The notes: generated by a model from the sequence alone, not told the origin. Numbered from the stretch's first letter, positions 1-11,588 are shown. The stretch is 64,000 nucleotides of DNA from Chimonanthus salicifolius (GCA_013350335.1 CM023540.1:47971222-48035221); one strand, 5' to 3'. Numbers and translations: made by a program.

Positions 1-225
1 CATATATGTCTAGATGTAGTGTACATTGAAAGTCAATACAGTAGATTTGTAACTGATTGTAATTGATTAGATATTTAGGTGTATTTCCTTTTTTAGTTCC
101 TTATTTGTATCTCTCTCTTCTATATAAACATTTATCCTCTATGAGGAATATACATCAATATAATTCAGAGAATAATTATTCTCCATATCCCTTATTTTTC
201 CTTTATTTTATTATTTAAATTCTAC
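1..225 (+). repeat. 5' LTR of copia 1 (partial)
   Basis: This segment aligns with 5,165-5,387 at about 93% by eye and ends in CTACA directly before the primer-binding site. It holds a TATA-like TATATAAA near 121-128. Confidence 0.92.
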
Positions 226-237
226 ATGGTATCAGCC
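226..237 (+). promoter_or_regulatory. Primer-binding site of copia 1 (tRNA-iMet type)
   Basis: TGGTATCAGCCA lies immediately after the 5' LTR. It resembles the complement of the plant initiator tRNA-Met 3' end (TGGTATCAGAGCC) with changes near the end. From here to about 1,010 lies the untranslated leader of the element, with no supported gene. Confidence 0.85.
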
Positions 238-1010
238 AGGGACCCTTTTTCTACTCACTAATCTTCCTCTGTGCAACAGTTTTCTTCTCCGGCGAAGATC
301 TCTCTTTCCGACGAAGGTTTTACCGGTTCGGACCCCTCTATCCTACCGTTTTTGCCAACTTTTTCTATCGATTGGGTTGGATTCTTGTTGTGGACGACAA
401 AGCCTTGCCCTCTGCCTCCCTTCTTCTAGGTTGTTTTACCCTTTTTTTTTGCCGCAGTTTTTGGTGTTCTCCTTCGATCTACAAGGATCTACACCCTCTA
501 CACCTCAGCTTCACACCATTACCTTCGCCTCTGGCCCACCTATCTCCACCTAAGGTGGACCTAGGATTTCGCTACACCGTGGGTCCCATTTTTCCTCTTC
601 TTCTGCCGCTGCCAGACGCCCAGATTCAGGTATTTTTGTGTTCGACTGCTTCCATCTTCTTCCTCTTGCAGTTTTTTGGCTTCTAATCAAGCCTCCAAGG
701 ATCGCCCCCTCCCTGTGGTGTCATCCCACTTGGCTTCCCACCATCCATCCGCCGTGGGCCCCACTGTTTGGTTTATTTCCTACTGCCAGAGGCATTTCAG
801 TAACAAAATTTGGGTGTTTTTTACTGGATCTTGTCAGATTCGACCTGTACGCATCTGGATCTACTGTCCCACTGTCTTTATATTGTCTTAGTGTGGTTTG
901 TGCCTTCGATTTTGCTGTGTGGGACTCCCAACAGCCTCTTCTTCTCCGAATTGCAGCGGAATCGTCTCCCTGGGACTCTTTCTGTGCTCTAGCGTTATTG
1001 CCTCATCCTT

Positions 1011-1870
1011 ATGGCATCATCTTCTACATATATGGCCTCTTCTGGGTCTCCACAAATCGGGCGAATCACAACAGTGTTACTACATGAGACCAATTACTTT
1101 GAGTGGTCCCATTCAGCACTGATGTTCCTCACTGCGAGGCACCTTTCTTCATATATCGATGGTACTACCCCTCCACGGGCTAAGATTGATGCTTCATTCT
1201 CTACTTGGACTGCCAATAACTCCTTGGTCCAGGCTTGGCTTCTTCACTCCATGGAAGCTCATGTCCAGCGTCTCGTTTATACACTTCCAACTGCTAAAGT
1301 AGTTTGGGATACTGTGAAGACTCTGTCCTCTGATGCGGATAACTTTGCCCGTACGTATGAATTATCTCAAACCGCTGCCACACTCCGACAGGGGGAGTTG
1401 TCCCTCATCCAGTACTATTCGGCTATGCAATCCTGTTGGTTGGAGTTGGGTCAGCTTCAATCACTTACATTTAAAGACACTGAAGATACTCTGAAATTTC
1501 ACAAGTATGTTCAACAACAACAGATCTTTGCATTCTTAGCTGGCCTTAACTCTGTGTTTGAGCCTACACGAGCCCAAATTCTTGGGCAACGACCTCTTCC
1601 TTCTCTAGATGAAGTCTATTCTGCCTTACTTCGTGATGATCGGCGATGTCTTCTTATGACTCCTATGCTAGCTAAACGCTCTGCTCTGGTCACCACTCAT
1701 CCATCTGCTGCTTCTCCGACTCATGGGCCTCTAGCTACCCATGGCAAAGATCCTTCTTTTGATCCTCGCAAAGACACCAGAGGCTCATAGAAGAAAGGGA
1801 CTCGGTTCTGCACCTATTGCAAGATGACTAACCACACCATTGATTCCTGCTACAAGTTACATGGGCAACC
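1011..1870 (+). pseudogene. gag: copia 1 gag (UBN2-type) with CCHC knuckle
   Basis: The first 259 codons read from the ATG at 1,011 and show the plant copia gag pattern: an N-terminal part with the W(S/A)-containing block (residues about 27-34), a SYIDGT-like segment, and the long helical UBN2 region around residues 60-210. A TAG at 1,788-1,790 stops the frame. The CCHC knuckle (CTYCKMTNHTIDSC) follows in the same frame at about 1,810-1,855, so the stop lies inside gag and the gene is broken. The intact protein would package element RNA in cytoplasmic particles. Confidence 0.85.
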
Positions 1871-2039
1871 TAAGCACGCCAATCTCTTTCCTGCCCCTGT
1901 TGCTCCTCATTCCTCTGATGTAGCATGTGATACCATCCATGTGACTAGATAGAACCTTAACTTCCTGCTGCAACAACTGGAGCGCCTTCACTCCTCTGAG
2001 GTTTCCAATGCTGTCTCCTCTACCCCAGGTACTGAATCA

Positions 2040-3230
2040 TCTGCCCATCATGCCTCTCATCATTCATGGATTGTCGATTCTGGTGTTACTGACCACATGG
2101 CTGGTATATCCACCCTCTTTTCTTCCATTTTCCCCATTTCTTGTGGTCAGGGCAAATTAGCCAATGGCTCATACACTGATATTGTTGGGAAAGGGACGGT
2201 TCCAGTTTCTCCAAATTTGGACCTTCCTTCTGTTTTGCATGTTCCACATCTCTCCCGCAACTTGTTATCTGTTAGTGCCTTGACTAAACATTTGAATTGT
2301 TCAGTCATTTTTTCCCTCTCACTTTGTTTTCCAGGATCTGACCACGAAGCAGGTGTTGGGTGGTAGCCGTGAAGCAGGTGGTCTATATCTTCTTGACTCT
2401 CGTCATGGCAGCTCTGAAGCCTGTTGTACCTCTTCTTCTTCAGATATGTGGCTGTGACATTGTCGTTTAGGACATCCTGCCGACTCTGTTCTTAAACAGC
2501 TTGTTCCTAGTTTATCTTTTACTCATTTTGAATGTGAACATTGCCAATATGGCAAGCATGTTAGACATCATTTTCCCCCATCTATGAAAAAAGTTCATCT
2601 ACTTTATTTTCACTTATTCATTCTGATGTTTGGCAATCTCCAACTGTTTCTCGCACTGGTTTTCATTATTTTGTTACCTTTATTAATGATTTCTCTCGCA
2701 TGACACGGACATATTTGATGAAACAAAAATCTGAGGTTTTTTATCACTTCCAAAAAATTTACTAGTGGGTTCACAATCAATTTGGGTGTAAAATTCAAGT
2801 TCTAAGGAGTGATAACGGGGGAGAATATTTGTCACACTCCTTTCTTAATCTTTTGCAACAACATGACATTGATTCTCAGCTATTTTGTCCTTCTAGACCT
2901 CAACAAAATGGTGTCGCTGAACGAAAGAACCGTCACCTTCTTGAGGTGGCCAAGTCTCTTCTTTTTACTATGCATATTCCACCCTCCTATTGGCCAGAAG
3001 CAGTGTTAACTGCTTGTTATCTCATTAACAGAATGCCTTCTCGCATTTTACAAAACCAATCACCCAAAGCTTGTTTATCCTTACATAAAACCATTCATGA
3101 AGTTCCATTACATGTCTTTGGGTGTGTTTGTTTTGTTCACAATTTCTCTGGCCATAAACTTTATCCCCGGGCTGCGCGGTGTTTTTTTGGGTTACTCATC
3201 TTTTCACAAAGGCTACAAATCCCTTGATCC
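2040..3230 (+). pseudogene. copia 1 protease-integrase region
   Basis: The aspartic protease signature reads WIVDSGVTDHMAG at about 2,066-2,105 (usual form DSG-A/S-T/S-DHM). The integrase zinc-binding start HCRLGHP lies at about 2,457. The integrase core is visible as HSDVW, then RSDNGGEY near 2,808-2,830, then NGVAERKNRHLLEVA near 2,910-2,955, which gives the D,D,E residues. Several stops (for example about 2,455 and 2,763) and frame changes interrupt it. It would have matured the polyprotein and inserted the cDNA; it cannot be translated as one product now. Confidence 0.88.
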
Positions 3231-3377
3231 TATCACTAGGAGAACATACATATCCATGGATGTCACATTTTTTTAGCGGGACCCATATTTTTCAGCCTCC
3301 TCTACATCTTCTCCTTCTCGTGTTCTTCCCATTATCCTTGGAGATCTTCCTTCTCCATGTCCACCTAACCTCTTCAG

Positions 3378-5085
3378 GTGTACCAACGCAGACAATCTCG
3401 GGTACCATCTGCAGCTGACTCCACCCATCCCTCTGCCCGTGCTTCTGACCCACCAGTTTCTGCCTCGTCTAATCTTCCTATTGCGCTTCGCAAAGGTACG
3501 CGCTCTTGTACTAACCATCTCATTGCTCGTTTTGTCTCATATCATGTTGTTTCCCCTTCCTATCATAGTTTTCTCATAGCATTGGACAGTATTAAGATAT
3601 CCAAGAGGATCGACACGGCCTTGAAAGATCCCTCCTGGAAAGCAGCCATGGATGAAGAGTTAGCTACTCTTGAGAAGAACAACATATGGGAGGTGGTCTC
3701 TCGTCCCCCAGGCAAGACTCCAGTTGGCTGCAAATGGGTTTTTGCCTTGAAGCATAATCCAGATGGCTCTCTTGCACTCTATAAGGCACGCCTAGTAGCC
3801 AGAGGCTTCACAAAGACGTATGGAGTTGACTACCAAGACACCTTTTGCCCTGTTGCCAAGATAAACTCTGTGCGCATTTTGCTCTCCCTTGCAACCACTT
3901 ATGCTTGGCCCCTGCACCAGCTGGATGTAAAGAATGCCTTTCTCCATGGAGATCTTCAGGAAGAAGCCTATATGCTTCCCCCTCCGGGATTTGTCAAGCA
4001 ACGGGAACCTCATTCTGCTTGCAGACTCAAGAAGGCTCTTTATGGTCTTAAGCAGTCTCCTCGTGCCTAGTTTGAGAAGTTTAGCAGTGCCTTACTACCT
4101 TATGGCTTCACCCTGCCAATCAGATCATTCAGTCTTTACCTACCGTGTCCGCTCAGTTGTGATGATTTTGGTGGTCTATGTTGATGATATTGTACTCACC
4201 GGTAACAATGATGAAGCCATTTCTTCCTTCAAACAGTATCTTCAACGGACATTTGATATTAAGAATTTTGGGGCCCCTTCGGTACTTTCTTGGAATTGAA
4301 GTTGCTCAGTCCTCTCGTGACCTTTATCTCTCTCAGCGCAAGTATGCCCTGGATCTCCTCAAGGAAGCTGGCTATTCTAGCTGCAAACCTGCGGATACCC
4401 CATTGGATGTCAACACTAAGTAATCTGCTTCTGATGGCACTCTTCTTGACACGCCCAGTTTCTATCAGAAACTTGTTGGTAAACTCATTTATCTGACCAT
4501 CACGAGACCAGACTTATCTTATTTTGTTGGTGTCGTCAGCCAGTTCATGCATGAACCACGGGACACTCACCTTCATGCCGTGTTTCGAATCCTTTGATAT
4601 ATTAAGGCTCATCCCGGCCACGGCTTATTCTATGCACGCCAGCCTACTTAACCAGTTCGCAGTTATTCAGATGCTGATTGGGCCGGCTCTCCAGACGATC
4701 GCCACTCCACTTCTGACTTGGGCTCCCCCTTAGGTGCCTGGCTAAGCAAGAAACAGTCCGTTGTCGCTCGTTCCAATGCTGAGGCTGAATATCGTGCCAT
4801 GGCTAATACTGCTTCTGAATAGTTGTGGTTTCGCCAATTCCTTACTGAATTGGGCTTTGCTCCTGTTGATCCACTCATCATGTTTTGTGACAATCAAACA
4901 GCCATTCACATTGCCTCCAATCAAGTTTTTCATGAGCGGACTAAACACATTGAAGTTGATTGCCACTTTCTTTGACAGCATATCTTAGAAGGGCGAATTT
5001 TTACTCCTCATCTGCAGTCTAAAGATCAGCTGACCGATATCTTCACCAAACAGTTCCCCGAACTCAGCTTGATTCGGTCATGAGA
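3378..5085 (+). pseudogene. copia 1 reverse transcriptase-RNase H region
   Basis: The RT begins near [15 protein letters not shown] (about 3,637) and shows [20 protein letters not shown], [13 protein letters not shown] and [14 protein letters not shown], followed by a TAG where Trp is usual (4,068-4,070). The catalytic YVDD lies at about 4,170 in another frame. RNase H is visible at 4,670-5,000 with ADWAGSPDDRHST and NAEAEYRAMANTA, then stops at about 4,818 and 4,974. Frameshifts and at least four stops make it a pseudogene. Confidence 0.88.
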
Positions 5086-5118
5086 AAGCTAGGTCTATTC
5101 GGCATCTTCGAACCAGCT

Positions 5119-5128
5119 TGAAGGGGAG
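5119..5128 (+). promoter_or_regulatory. Polypurine tract of copia 1
   Basis: TTGAAGGGGAG directly abuts the 3' LTR start TGTTGTGGGACCC, the position where plus-strand cDNA priming occurs in copia elements. Confidence 0.8.
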
Positions 5129-5387
5129 TGTTGTGGGACCCATATGTCTGGAGTGGGACCCACATATGTCTAGATACAGTATACATTGAAAGTCAACACA
5201 GTAGATTTGTAACTGATTGTAATTGATTAAATACTTAGGCATATTTCCTTTTTTAGTTCCTTAATTGTATCTCTCTCTTCTATATAAATATTTTATCCTC
5301 TATGAGGAATATATATCAATATAATTCAGAGAATAATTATTCTTCATATCCCTTATTTTTCCTTTATTTTATTATTTAAATCCTACA
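5129..5387 (+). repeat. 3' LTR of copia 1
   Basis: This 259-bp LTR starts TGTTGTGGG and ends CCTACA. Near its start a short segment containing GTGGGACCCA(C)ATATGTCT is repeated. It is the longer of the two LTR copies because the left one is cut by the window start. Confidence 0.92.
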
Positions 5388-5390
5388 ATA

Positions 5391-6180
5391 GTTAGATTGC
5401 ACAGTGTGCTCAAGTCCATTGTTTTGGACTGGGACACCAAATTTATCAGTCATTTTTTGTTATGTCTGTGGAAGAAACTGGGAACCGAGTTGAAGTTTAA
5501 TAGGGTTTATCATCGTTAGACTGATGGACAGAACTGAAGTGGTTAACAGGTCTCTAGACAATCTGCTTAGGAGCATGGTCGCTTGAAAGCCCAGACGGTG
5601 GGATGCAATCCTACCTCATGCCGAGTTGGCATATAACAGGTCTAAGAGCCGATCCACCAATCACAGTGCAATTGAGATTGTGTACAGCTACAATCCATGT
5701 TCTGCGCTCGATTTGCCCCCCCTTTTCTTTCTTCTTCCAAGGCCCAATGAGCCAGTCAGCAGAAGATCGGGTTGCAAAGATTCGGCAGATCAAGAAGGAA
5801 GTCCACACCAGGATCTATGAAAGCAACTGCAAGTATCAGGCAGCACAGAATCGTCACCGATGACAGGTACGGTTCAACGAAGGTGACCTTGTGTAGGTAC
5901 ATCTGAGGAAAGATCGAGTTCCAACTAGTGCATATGTTAAGTTGAAGATGAAGAGCATTGGACCTTGTGAGGTTCTTCGTTGCATCAACGACAATGCCTA
6001 CAAGATCCAGCTTCAGGACGACCTCAACATTTCTAACACCTTCAACGTGAGAGATATGAAGCCTTACCGAGGTGAGGAACATCTTCAGAGTGGAAAAGAG
6101 CATAACTCGAGGTCGAGTTCTTCTCAGGTGGGAGGAGATGATGAGGGAATCAAGCCCAATGATTCACATTCAATGGACTA
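5391..6180 (+). pseudogene. Ty3/gypsy integrase C-terminal remnant
   Basis: With frame changes the plus strand reads the end of a Ty3/gypsy integrase: RLHSVLKSIV-DWDTKF (catalytic region), LWKKLGTELKF, TDGQ, then AYNRSKSRSTNHSAIEIVYSYNP at about 5,626-5,700. After this comes a C-terminal GPF-like module ending VRDMKPYRGEEHL near 6,095. Stops (for example in YHR*TDGQN and HRR*QVRF) break it. The upstream part must lie left of copia 1, which appears to have inserted into it. Confidence 0.8.
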
Positions 6181-6560
6181 AGTGGACCTTGACCAAATTG
6201 AGGAAATTGCCCTGACCTTTATGGAGCTTTTGGATGATGGTAACCCTCATTGGACACCATCCAATAACCCAACCCAGTTGGCTACCAGAAGCCCCATAAC
6301 CCAATTAGTCCTGAATGGCCCAATTAAGCCAAGGTGTGACCCAATTAAATCCAAAGACCCTATAACCTTGCAAAACCCTAAATCCAAAGACCGAAGGTTT
6401 GACTTTCTTATTGTATCTTCTAATAACATGTATTTTTGTTCTATGGTTTGTTTCTTTCTTGTACATTGCCACTTGTACTTTTTGGGGCTTGTGGACCCTA
6501 TTGTACATTCTCTTTCTATTAATACATTTCTCATTCGTTACTATTCAAAAAAAAAAAAAC
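6181..6560 (+). other. 3' flank of gypsy remnant ending in a poly(A) run
   Basis: No gene is supported. An AT-rich stretch follows the integrase remnant and ends in 13 A residues (about 6,547-6,559). A genomic A-run at the 3' side of a retroelement-derived transcript could mark a retroposed copy, but the 5' end is outside the window. Confidence 0.4.
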
Positions 6561-6589
6561 TCTAGCAGATCTGGGTGCAGAAGAATAGT

Positions 6590-7110
6590 TAAAAACTTAA
6601 AATTGACAACTATTTTGTGCCATACTGTAATAAATTTCAATACTTGGATGCAAAAGGAGGATCTAAGTAGGATACAGCCAATAGAATGGACACTGAATGA
6701 GTTAAAGTGTAGGCAAGCTTGTGGAGTGTTGTACAATATAAAGGTGCCATGCCAATTAAAAGTATGATTCTATCCGATAGCAATCATATTTGGAATGCTA
6801 TAGGGAGCTGAATGTTGGGTGATGAAGAGCAGTAGATAGACTATCCTAGCAAGGATGTGAATGTCAAAATGGATCTGTGGAGTAACATTAAAACATTAGA
6901 ATTAGAAAAAGTTCATTAGAAGAAACCCAAAGGTTACCCAATAAAAGAAAAGATAGTGCAGAATTAGAAACAAGGGCAATAGAAAGAACCTAAAGGTTAC
7001 CCTAACAAACGAGACAACCGAAGATGCCATTTAAGATGGTTGAATAAACAAGCTACATCACAAATAATAATTTTTTTAAAAAAAGTTGAAGGATTAGAAG
7101 TAGAAGGTAC
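6590..7110 (+). pseudogene. LINE (non-LTR) reverse transcriptase C-terminal remnant
   Basis: With frame changes the plus strand gives KF-YLG, CRQACGVLYN-KVP-QLK, a degraded R-AMLYGAECW block, and a final block resembling MLKW-CG--LKH. This is the region after the RT core in plant LINEs of the same kind as 9,265-10,960. It lies in what would be the third intron or 3' flank of the kelch gene, antisense to it. From 7,110 to 7,545 I see nothing coding. Confidence 0.65.
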
Positions 7111-7545
7111 AATGAAGAGACTTTTAAAGCCTTGGATTGAAATAATAAGAAAAAACATGATAGATTGTGGAGCAACAGAGAATCTGATATGATTCTTTAT
7201 ATAGTAGAATGGGAATTTCGAATTCAGAAAACTGACCCAAATGGATGGAAAAGGCTACAATGATGATGAGACTATTAAAAAATACGTCTAAAGACCACCC
7301 ACTACAAGGTAAATAGATGCACCAGTAAAATTGTGGTTGTACAGAGCATTGAATATATGACATTATAGACAAAAAATGGATACTTCCCCAGTTCCCCTAT
7401 ATATATTCTTGTCAGCTAATAGCCTACCCTAAACCACTGCAGCAATACCAACAGAAGGACAGGTTACAAGTTTTTCAGTTCGTAACGACAGAAAGAGTAA
7501 CAAACTAACACAAAGGTGTCCAAACTAAATACAAGTGAAGAATAC

Positions 7546-7713
7546 CTGTGTCCAGTCTGTAGAGATCATTGTAATAGACTTCTTCTGGTTCATCATAAGA
7601 TTTCCCACAGCCACCAAAAATTAAAAGCCACTTATCAACAATTGCTGCACTGTGTCCCTCTCGTGCCTCTGGTCCTTCGCCACTTACATTAGGCGTTATC
7701 CATGTATTGGATG
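7546..7713 (-). CDS. Kelch gene exon 3 (blade 3)
   Basis: This exon has 168 nt. The acceptor is TTCACAG|CATCC and the donor GACACAG|GTATTC. It encodes SNTWITPNVSGEGPEAREG, FGGCGKSYDEPEEVYYND and LYRLDT. No further exon is recognisable between 7,545 and position 1. Confidence 0.8.
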
Positions 7714-10700
7714 CTGTGAACATTCATAAGTTAGCCAGAATTTATCAAATGCATTAGTGAGAAATCGAGGCATAATATAATCCTCAGAATCAAGGTTTTG
7801 TATAGTATCATTGAGCTTTTAGTTTGTGACATAATATGGTGTCAAGACCATCAACCTAGCAACCACAAGCTCAATATGATCCAATAACAAATTTTTAACA
7901 TATCCAATAATCTTAAACTCTCGATCAGATATGTACAAATTCAGTATTGGATGGGAATATAGCAATGGTACAGAATCTATATTCCCTGCAGAAAATTGGA
8001 TATTTCAATGACTAATTCTTCAAAACCAGTATATGTTTCAGATATTGCTCATGAACACAGGCAAGCAGATCAATGGTCTGGATCCCCATAACATGTGCCA
8101 CACACACAATGCTCTAACTTGCAGTTCAGAATCTCAGGTAGAGGATCATATTTCTCATTGTTATAATTACATAACCACTGAATATGAAGTCCAGCTACAA
8201 GCGACCAAAGTGAAATGCAAGCAACCAGTGCTTATTGTCTCAAGGTAAGAGCGGATTGTTGCAACCATATGCATTGCAACTTTCAGTTTTATGAGCATCA
8301 GATAGGAACTGAACCCATGGAACATAATTTGCTAAATCCAATAATGAGAACCAACCCTAGATAGATGGGATAAATTGCTTCAATTATGATGATGACAAAA
8401 ACGCCAATAGAGTAGTCTTATACTTCCGACATACTTTCTTTTTGGATCAGTAAGTTTTAGAAAAAAAGGTTATTAAGCAAAACAAATAAATTAAATGAAA
8501 ATCCATCAGTAAACTCTAGAAAAGGTCATGCAAGAGACAAAATGCAACTTATATACTACCATTCATTTATACAAATATATTTCAGAGACCTATCATTTGT
8601 AACAATTAGGTTTACGAAAAGGTTTTAAAAGGAAACCACTCTTTGAAATGGACAATGTATGCCATTAGAATAAAACTAAAACCCCAACAAGATGACAAAA
8701 GAAAAAACATCTCTCCCACAGTTACGTACCAAATAAGAACAGGAGGGCAGATGACAGTGCCCACAGTTAGGTAGAAATGGTACTTACAGGTATCTAGAAC
8801 ATGCAAATCCTTCAGTGGGTTCTTCCCATCTGTACCACCAAACACAAATAGGTTGTTTCCAACAGTGGTGCAACTATGACTATCCCTTGGAGAAGGTGGG
8901 GTTCCCTTAACCATTGGCTTACTCCATGTCTGCTTAGCTGAAATGACCAAAGTAATATCCAACACCATAAGAAAAACTCCAAACTTGCATTCTAATAATT
9001 CTGACAATAATAATGATGATGATGATAAAAGGTTCTCAAAATATAAACAAAGCCAGAACAAGTCATAGACAACTCCAAGTGCATCAAATATATACTAGGT
9101 ACTAAAAATCAAACACAGGTTAACTAAAAGAGATGTAAACCAGGCAGTAAAGAAAGCTAAGTATGAAGCATGCTGATTTGTACACAAAACTAGAAACCAA
9201 AGAGAGAGAAAAGAGAAAATAAAAGCTTGCCAAGGTTAGAGAGATGAGAAATAGGGACTTGGATCATGTGAAATGTATAAGGGATGAAAATCAAAGGGTT
9301 CTAGTCAAAGATAAGGAAATAAGTGATAAATGAGAAAGGTACTTTAAAGATTGATTAAACAAGAAACGCAATAACAGAACACATACTGAAACTAAAGCAA
9401 ATGAAGGCTGGTAAGTTAAAAACAAAAATAGAAGTAAAATCGACTTTAAAAAAAATGAAGAAAAAAATAGGAGCTTTAGGACCAAACAAAATCCCTTTAG
9501 AACTGTGGATCTGATTAGGTAAAAATGGAATTAGATGGCTAATGTGGTTGTTTAACAAAATCTTAGATTCAAAAACAATGCATGGAGAGTGGCATAAAAG
9601 TACAACGGTCCCATTCTATAAGAACAAAGGAGATGTTCAAAATTGTGACAAATATTGAGGCATTAAACTTATGGGCCATACCATAGAACTTTAGGAGAAA
9701 ATAATAGGACAAAGGTAAAGACAAGAATCAAATGTCTCACAGAATCAATTTGAGTTTATGCCAAGCAGTTCAACAAAGGAAACAACTTTTGCACATGAAG
9801 AAGTTTAGGATAAGAGGAAAAATTTACATACAGCTTTTATAAACTTAGAAAAAACTTATGATAGGATGGGCAAGGCAATTAATTTGATAAACTTTGAAAA
9901 AGACATGCACTCCTAATAAGTATATTGAGGTCATATAGGATGTATATGGACAAGAAACAAGTAGACAGCATGTGGGGAGACGGGGAAGTCCCCCACGAAG
10001 GATCAAATTTGAGCCTATATTTGTTTGTCTTTGTGATGGATTAAACAACATCAACTATACAGGATGCAATGTTGCAATTTATTTGTCTTGGAGATGGATT
10101 AAATAACATCAAATATACAGGATGCAATGTTGCAATGTACGCTATGCAAATAATAAACTATTAATTGGAGAAACAAAAAGTCAATTGAATGTGCAAATGG
10201 AATTATGGAGAAAGCCTTGGAAACGAGTGGGTTGACAATTAGTACAGCAAAGACGGAATATGTGGAATGTAACTTGGTGGTCTAGAAAGCATAGAAGAGG
10301 ATCCAGTTAATATTGGGAATGACTTTGTATTGAATGTGCAAATGGAATTATGGAGAAAGCCTTGGAGACGAGTGGGTTGACAATTAGTACAGCAAAGACG
10401 GATTATGTGGAATGTAACTTAGTGGTCAGAAACCATAGAAGAGGATCCAGTTAATATTGGGAATGACTTTTTATCACAATGTGATAAATTTCAAATTTTT
10501 TTTTTAAGACCAAAGTGTCCAAGCCTCTTAGCACCTGACTAATCCTTTGGGCATGTGCAAACCTCCCTATCCACACACACCAGGTAACACTATGGAGAGT
10601 GGCCCTTTTATGTTGAGAGTAACTTCAAACGCAAGACCTCCCGCATCTCAGGGGGTTCTTGACTGCCAAGCCAACCCTCACGGGTTGATAAATTTAAATA

Positions 10701-11588
10701 CTTATGTACACTTGTCGAACCAAATTGAAAAATAAATCTAGATATAGCCAATAGCATGGAAGCAAGATGGGCTAAGTGTAGGCTAGTTAGCAGAGTACTA
10801 TGTGATAAAAGAGTTCCTTAGAGATTAAAGGGGAGGTTCTAAAAAACAATTGTTAGACCGGCAATGCTTTATGGAGTCTAGTGTTGGGCAACAAAGAAGT
10901 AAACAAGGTAATGGTAACTAAAATGTGCATGTTAAGATGGTCAAGTAACACTGATAAAATGATCAAAATGATAAAATTAAAAAGGGATTGAAAATCAACA
11001 GGAACTATAGAACAGATGGACTACTGCAAGAGCATGGAGAATCACATCAATCTAAAGCCAGCAAGAACACCAGGCGCATGTAACAAAACTCAATGAACAA
11101 CAGCAAAACAAAGAACAAACGGACACAAGATCCAACAATGATCAAAATACACGGATGTTATTTCTACAAGACACCAAAATTCACAGCAAACCAAAACAAT
11201 CACGGGGAAAAACAGTAAACCATTCAACAAAATCTCCACAGGAAATCCATTTAAAAAACAAATCTCAATAATAAAAAAAAAAAAAAACACAAAGCAAGTA
11301 CATGGAAAGATTTAAAAGTACAAAAACGATCAAAATCTATGAAAGAAAAAAGGGAAGCATTGGAAAAGGGAGTGACCCACCAGTGTCAAAGACATGAACG
11401 TCATTGGTCTGGCAGTTATCTTTGCCGTAACCCCCAAAGACGTAGAGAAACCTTCCCCCTTTGACGGCATTGCATGTATGGCCCCACCTCTTACCTGGCC
11501 CCAGAATCCCTCCAATCCTGCCCGGTGATTTCTTCCCTTCAGCTGTCTCCCTTGGTCTGGTATTCAACTGGATTTTCTCCCACCTCAT
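7546..11588 (-). CDS. Kelch-repeat protein gene, 5' part (three exons visible, 3' end absent)
   Basis: Three exons on the minus strand (11,588-11,381; 8,937-8,788; 7,713-7,546) join in one frame to 175 residues. All three introns are phase 1 with GT donors, and both acceptors visible are AG. The product begins MRWEKIQL and contains three kelch blades: RWGHTCNAVKGGRFLYVFGG, then PRDSHSCTTVGNNLFVFGG, then AREGHSAAIVDKWLLIFGG, each with the GG doublet and a conserved aromatic before the next W. Kelch propellers normally need five to seven blades, so at least half is missing. Plant proteins with this start are cytosolic kelch scaffolds, some with C-terminal coiled coils; the partner cannot be told here. 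Remaining exons may lie left of the window beyond the inserted transposons, or the gene is truncated. The start is the second Met of an open frame from 11,612, chosen because MRWEK is the usual beginning of this family. Confidence 0.75.
7714..8787 (-). other. Kelch gene intron 2
   Basis: This is the sequence between exons 2 and 3. It is AT-rich, without a recognisable repeat or coding segment. Confidence 0.6.
8788..8937 (-). CDS. Kelch gene exon 2 (blade 2)
   Basis: This exon has 150 nt. The acceptor is TTTCAG|CTAAGC and the donor ACCT|GTAAGT. With the preceding G it restores Ala, then KQTWSKPMVKG and a full blade ending in LHVLDT. Confidence 0.82.
10021..10138 (+). repeat. Tandem duplication (about 59 bp x 2) in LINE remnant
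   Basis: A segment containing GATGGATTAAA(C/T)AACATCAA and ending AGGATGCAATGTTGCAAT occurs twice, about 59 bp apart, with a few substitutions. Confidence 0.8.
10185..10474 (+). repeat. Tandem duplication (145 bp x 2) in LINE remnant
   Basis: TTGAATGTGCAAATGGAATT recurs at 10,185 and 10,330, and the 145-bp unit runs on through the AGAGGATCCAGTTAATATTG segment. The copies differ at only a few positions, so the duplication is younger than the LINE insertion. Confidence 0.88.
10499..10685 (-). mobile_element. tRNA-derived SINE
   Basis: A T-run at its left end (poly(A) on the minus strand) and a flanking duplication of about 14 bp (TGATAAATTT(C)AAAT at 10,484-10,498 and TGATAAATTTAAAT at 10,686-10,699) delimit this insert. 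Its minus strand starts with a pol III A-box-like TGGCTTGGCAGT and has a B-box-like GCGTTTGAAGTT about 40 nt on. It interrupts the LINE remnant, so it is younger than the LINE. Confidence 0.78.
11381..11588 (-). CDS. Kelch gene exon 1 (start codon, blade 1)
   Basis: This exon has 208 nt, 69 codons plus one base. It starts at ATG 11,588 and ends at a donor reading ACTG|GTGGGT. It encodes RWGHTCNAVKGG and LYVFGGYGKDNCQTNDVHVFDT. Confidence 0.78.

Larger units (their letters stand above)
1..5387 (+). mobile_element. Ty1/copia retrotransposon 1 (decayed, left LTR cut by window edge)
   Basis: Both LTRs, primer-binding site, gag, protease, integrase, reverse transcriptase, RNase H and polypurine tract are recognisable in the copia order on the plus strand, so this is a nearly complete element. 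The window starts inside the 5' LTR, roughly 35 bp from its end. Coding parts contain many in-frame stops; several look like TGG-to-TAG changes (for example at about 4,069, where a conserved Trp is expected). The two LTRs differ at roughly 15 of 225 aligned positions by eye, mostly C/T and G/A transitions, as expected from methylated-cytosine decay. It lies inside a Ty3/gypsy integrase remnant that resumes at 5,391. The left target duplication is outside the window. Confidence 0.93.
9265..10960 (+). pseudogene. LINE reverse transcriptase remnant in kelch intron 1
   Basis: With many stops and shifts the plus strand reads plant LINE RT: GPKQIPLELW, IRWLMWLFNKILD, EWHKSTTVPFYKNKGDVQNC, GIKLMGHTIEL, NQFEFMPSSSTKET and INLEKTYDR, then later GLTISTAKTEYVECN and KGRF-KTIVRPAMLYGV-CWA. 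The YADD-containing part is degraded (DDGLNNI-type blocks at about 10,030-10,060). It lies antisense to the kelch gene inside intron 1. Two internal tandem duplications and a SINE insertion add to the decay. It cannot encode a working protein. Confidence 0.82.
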
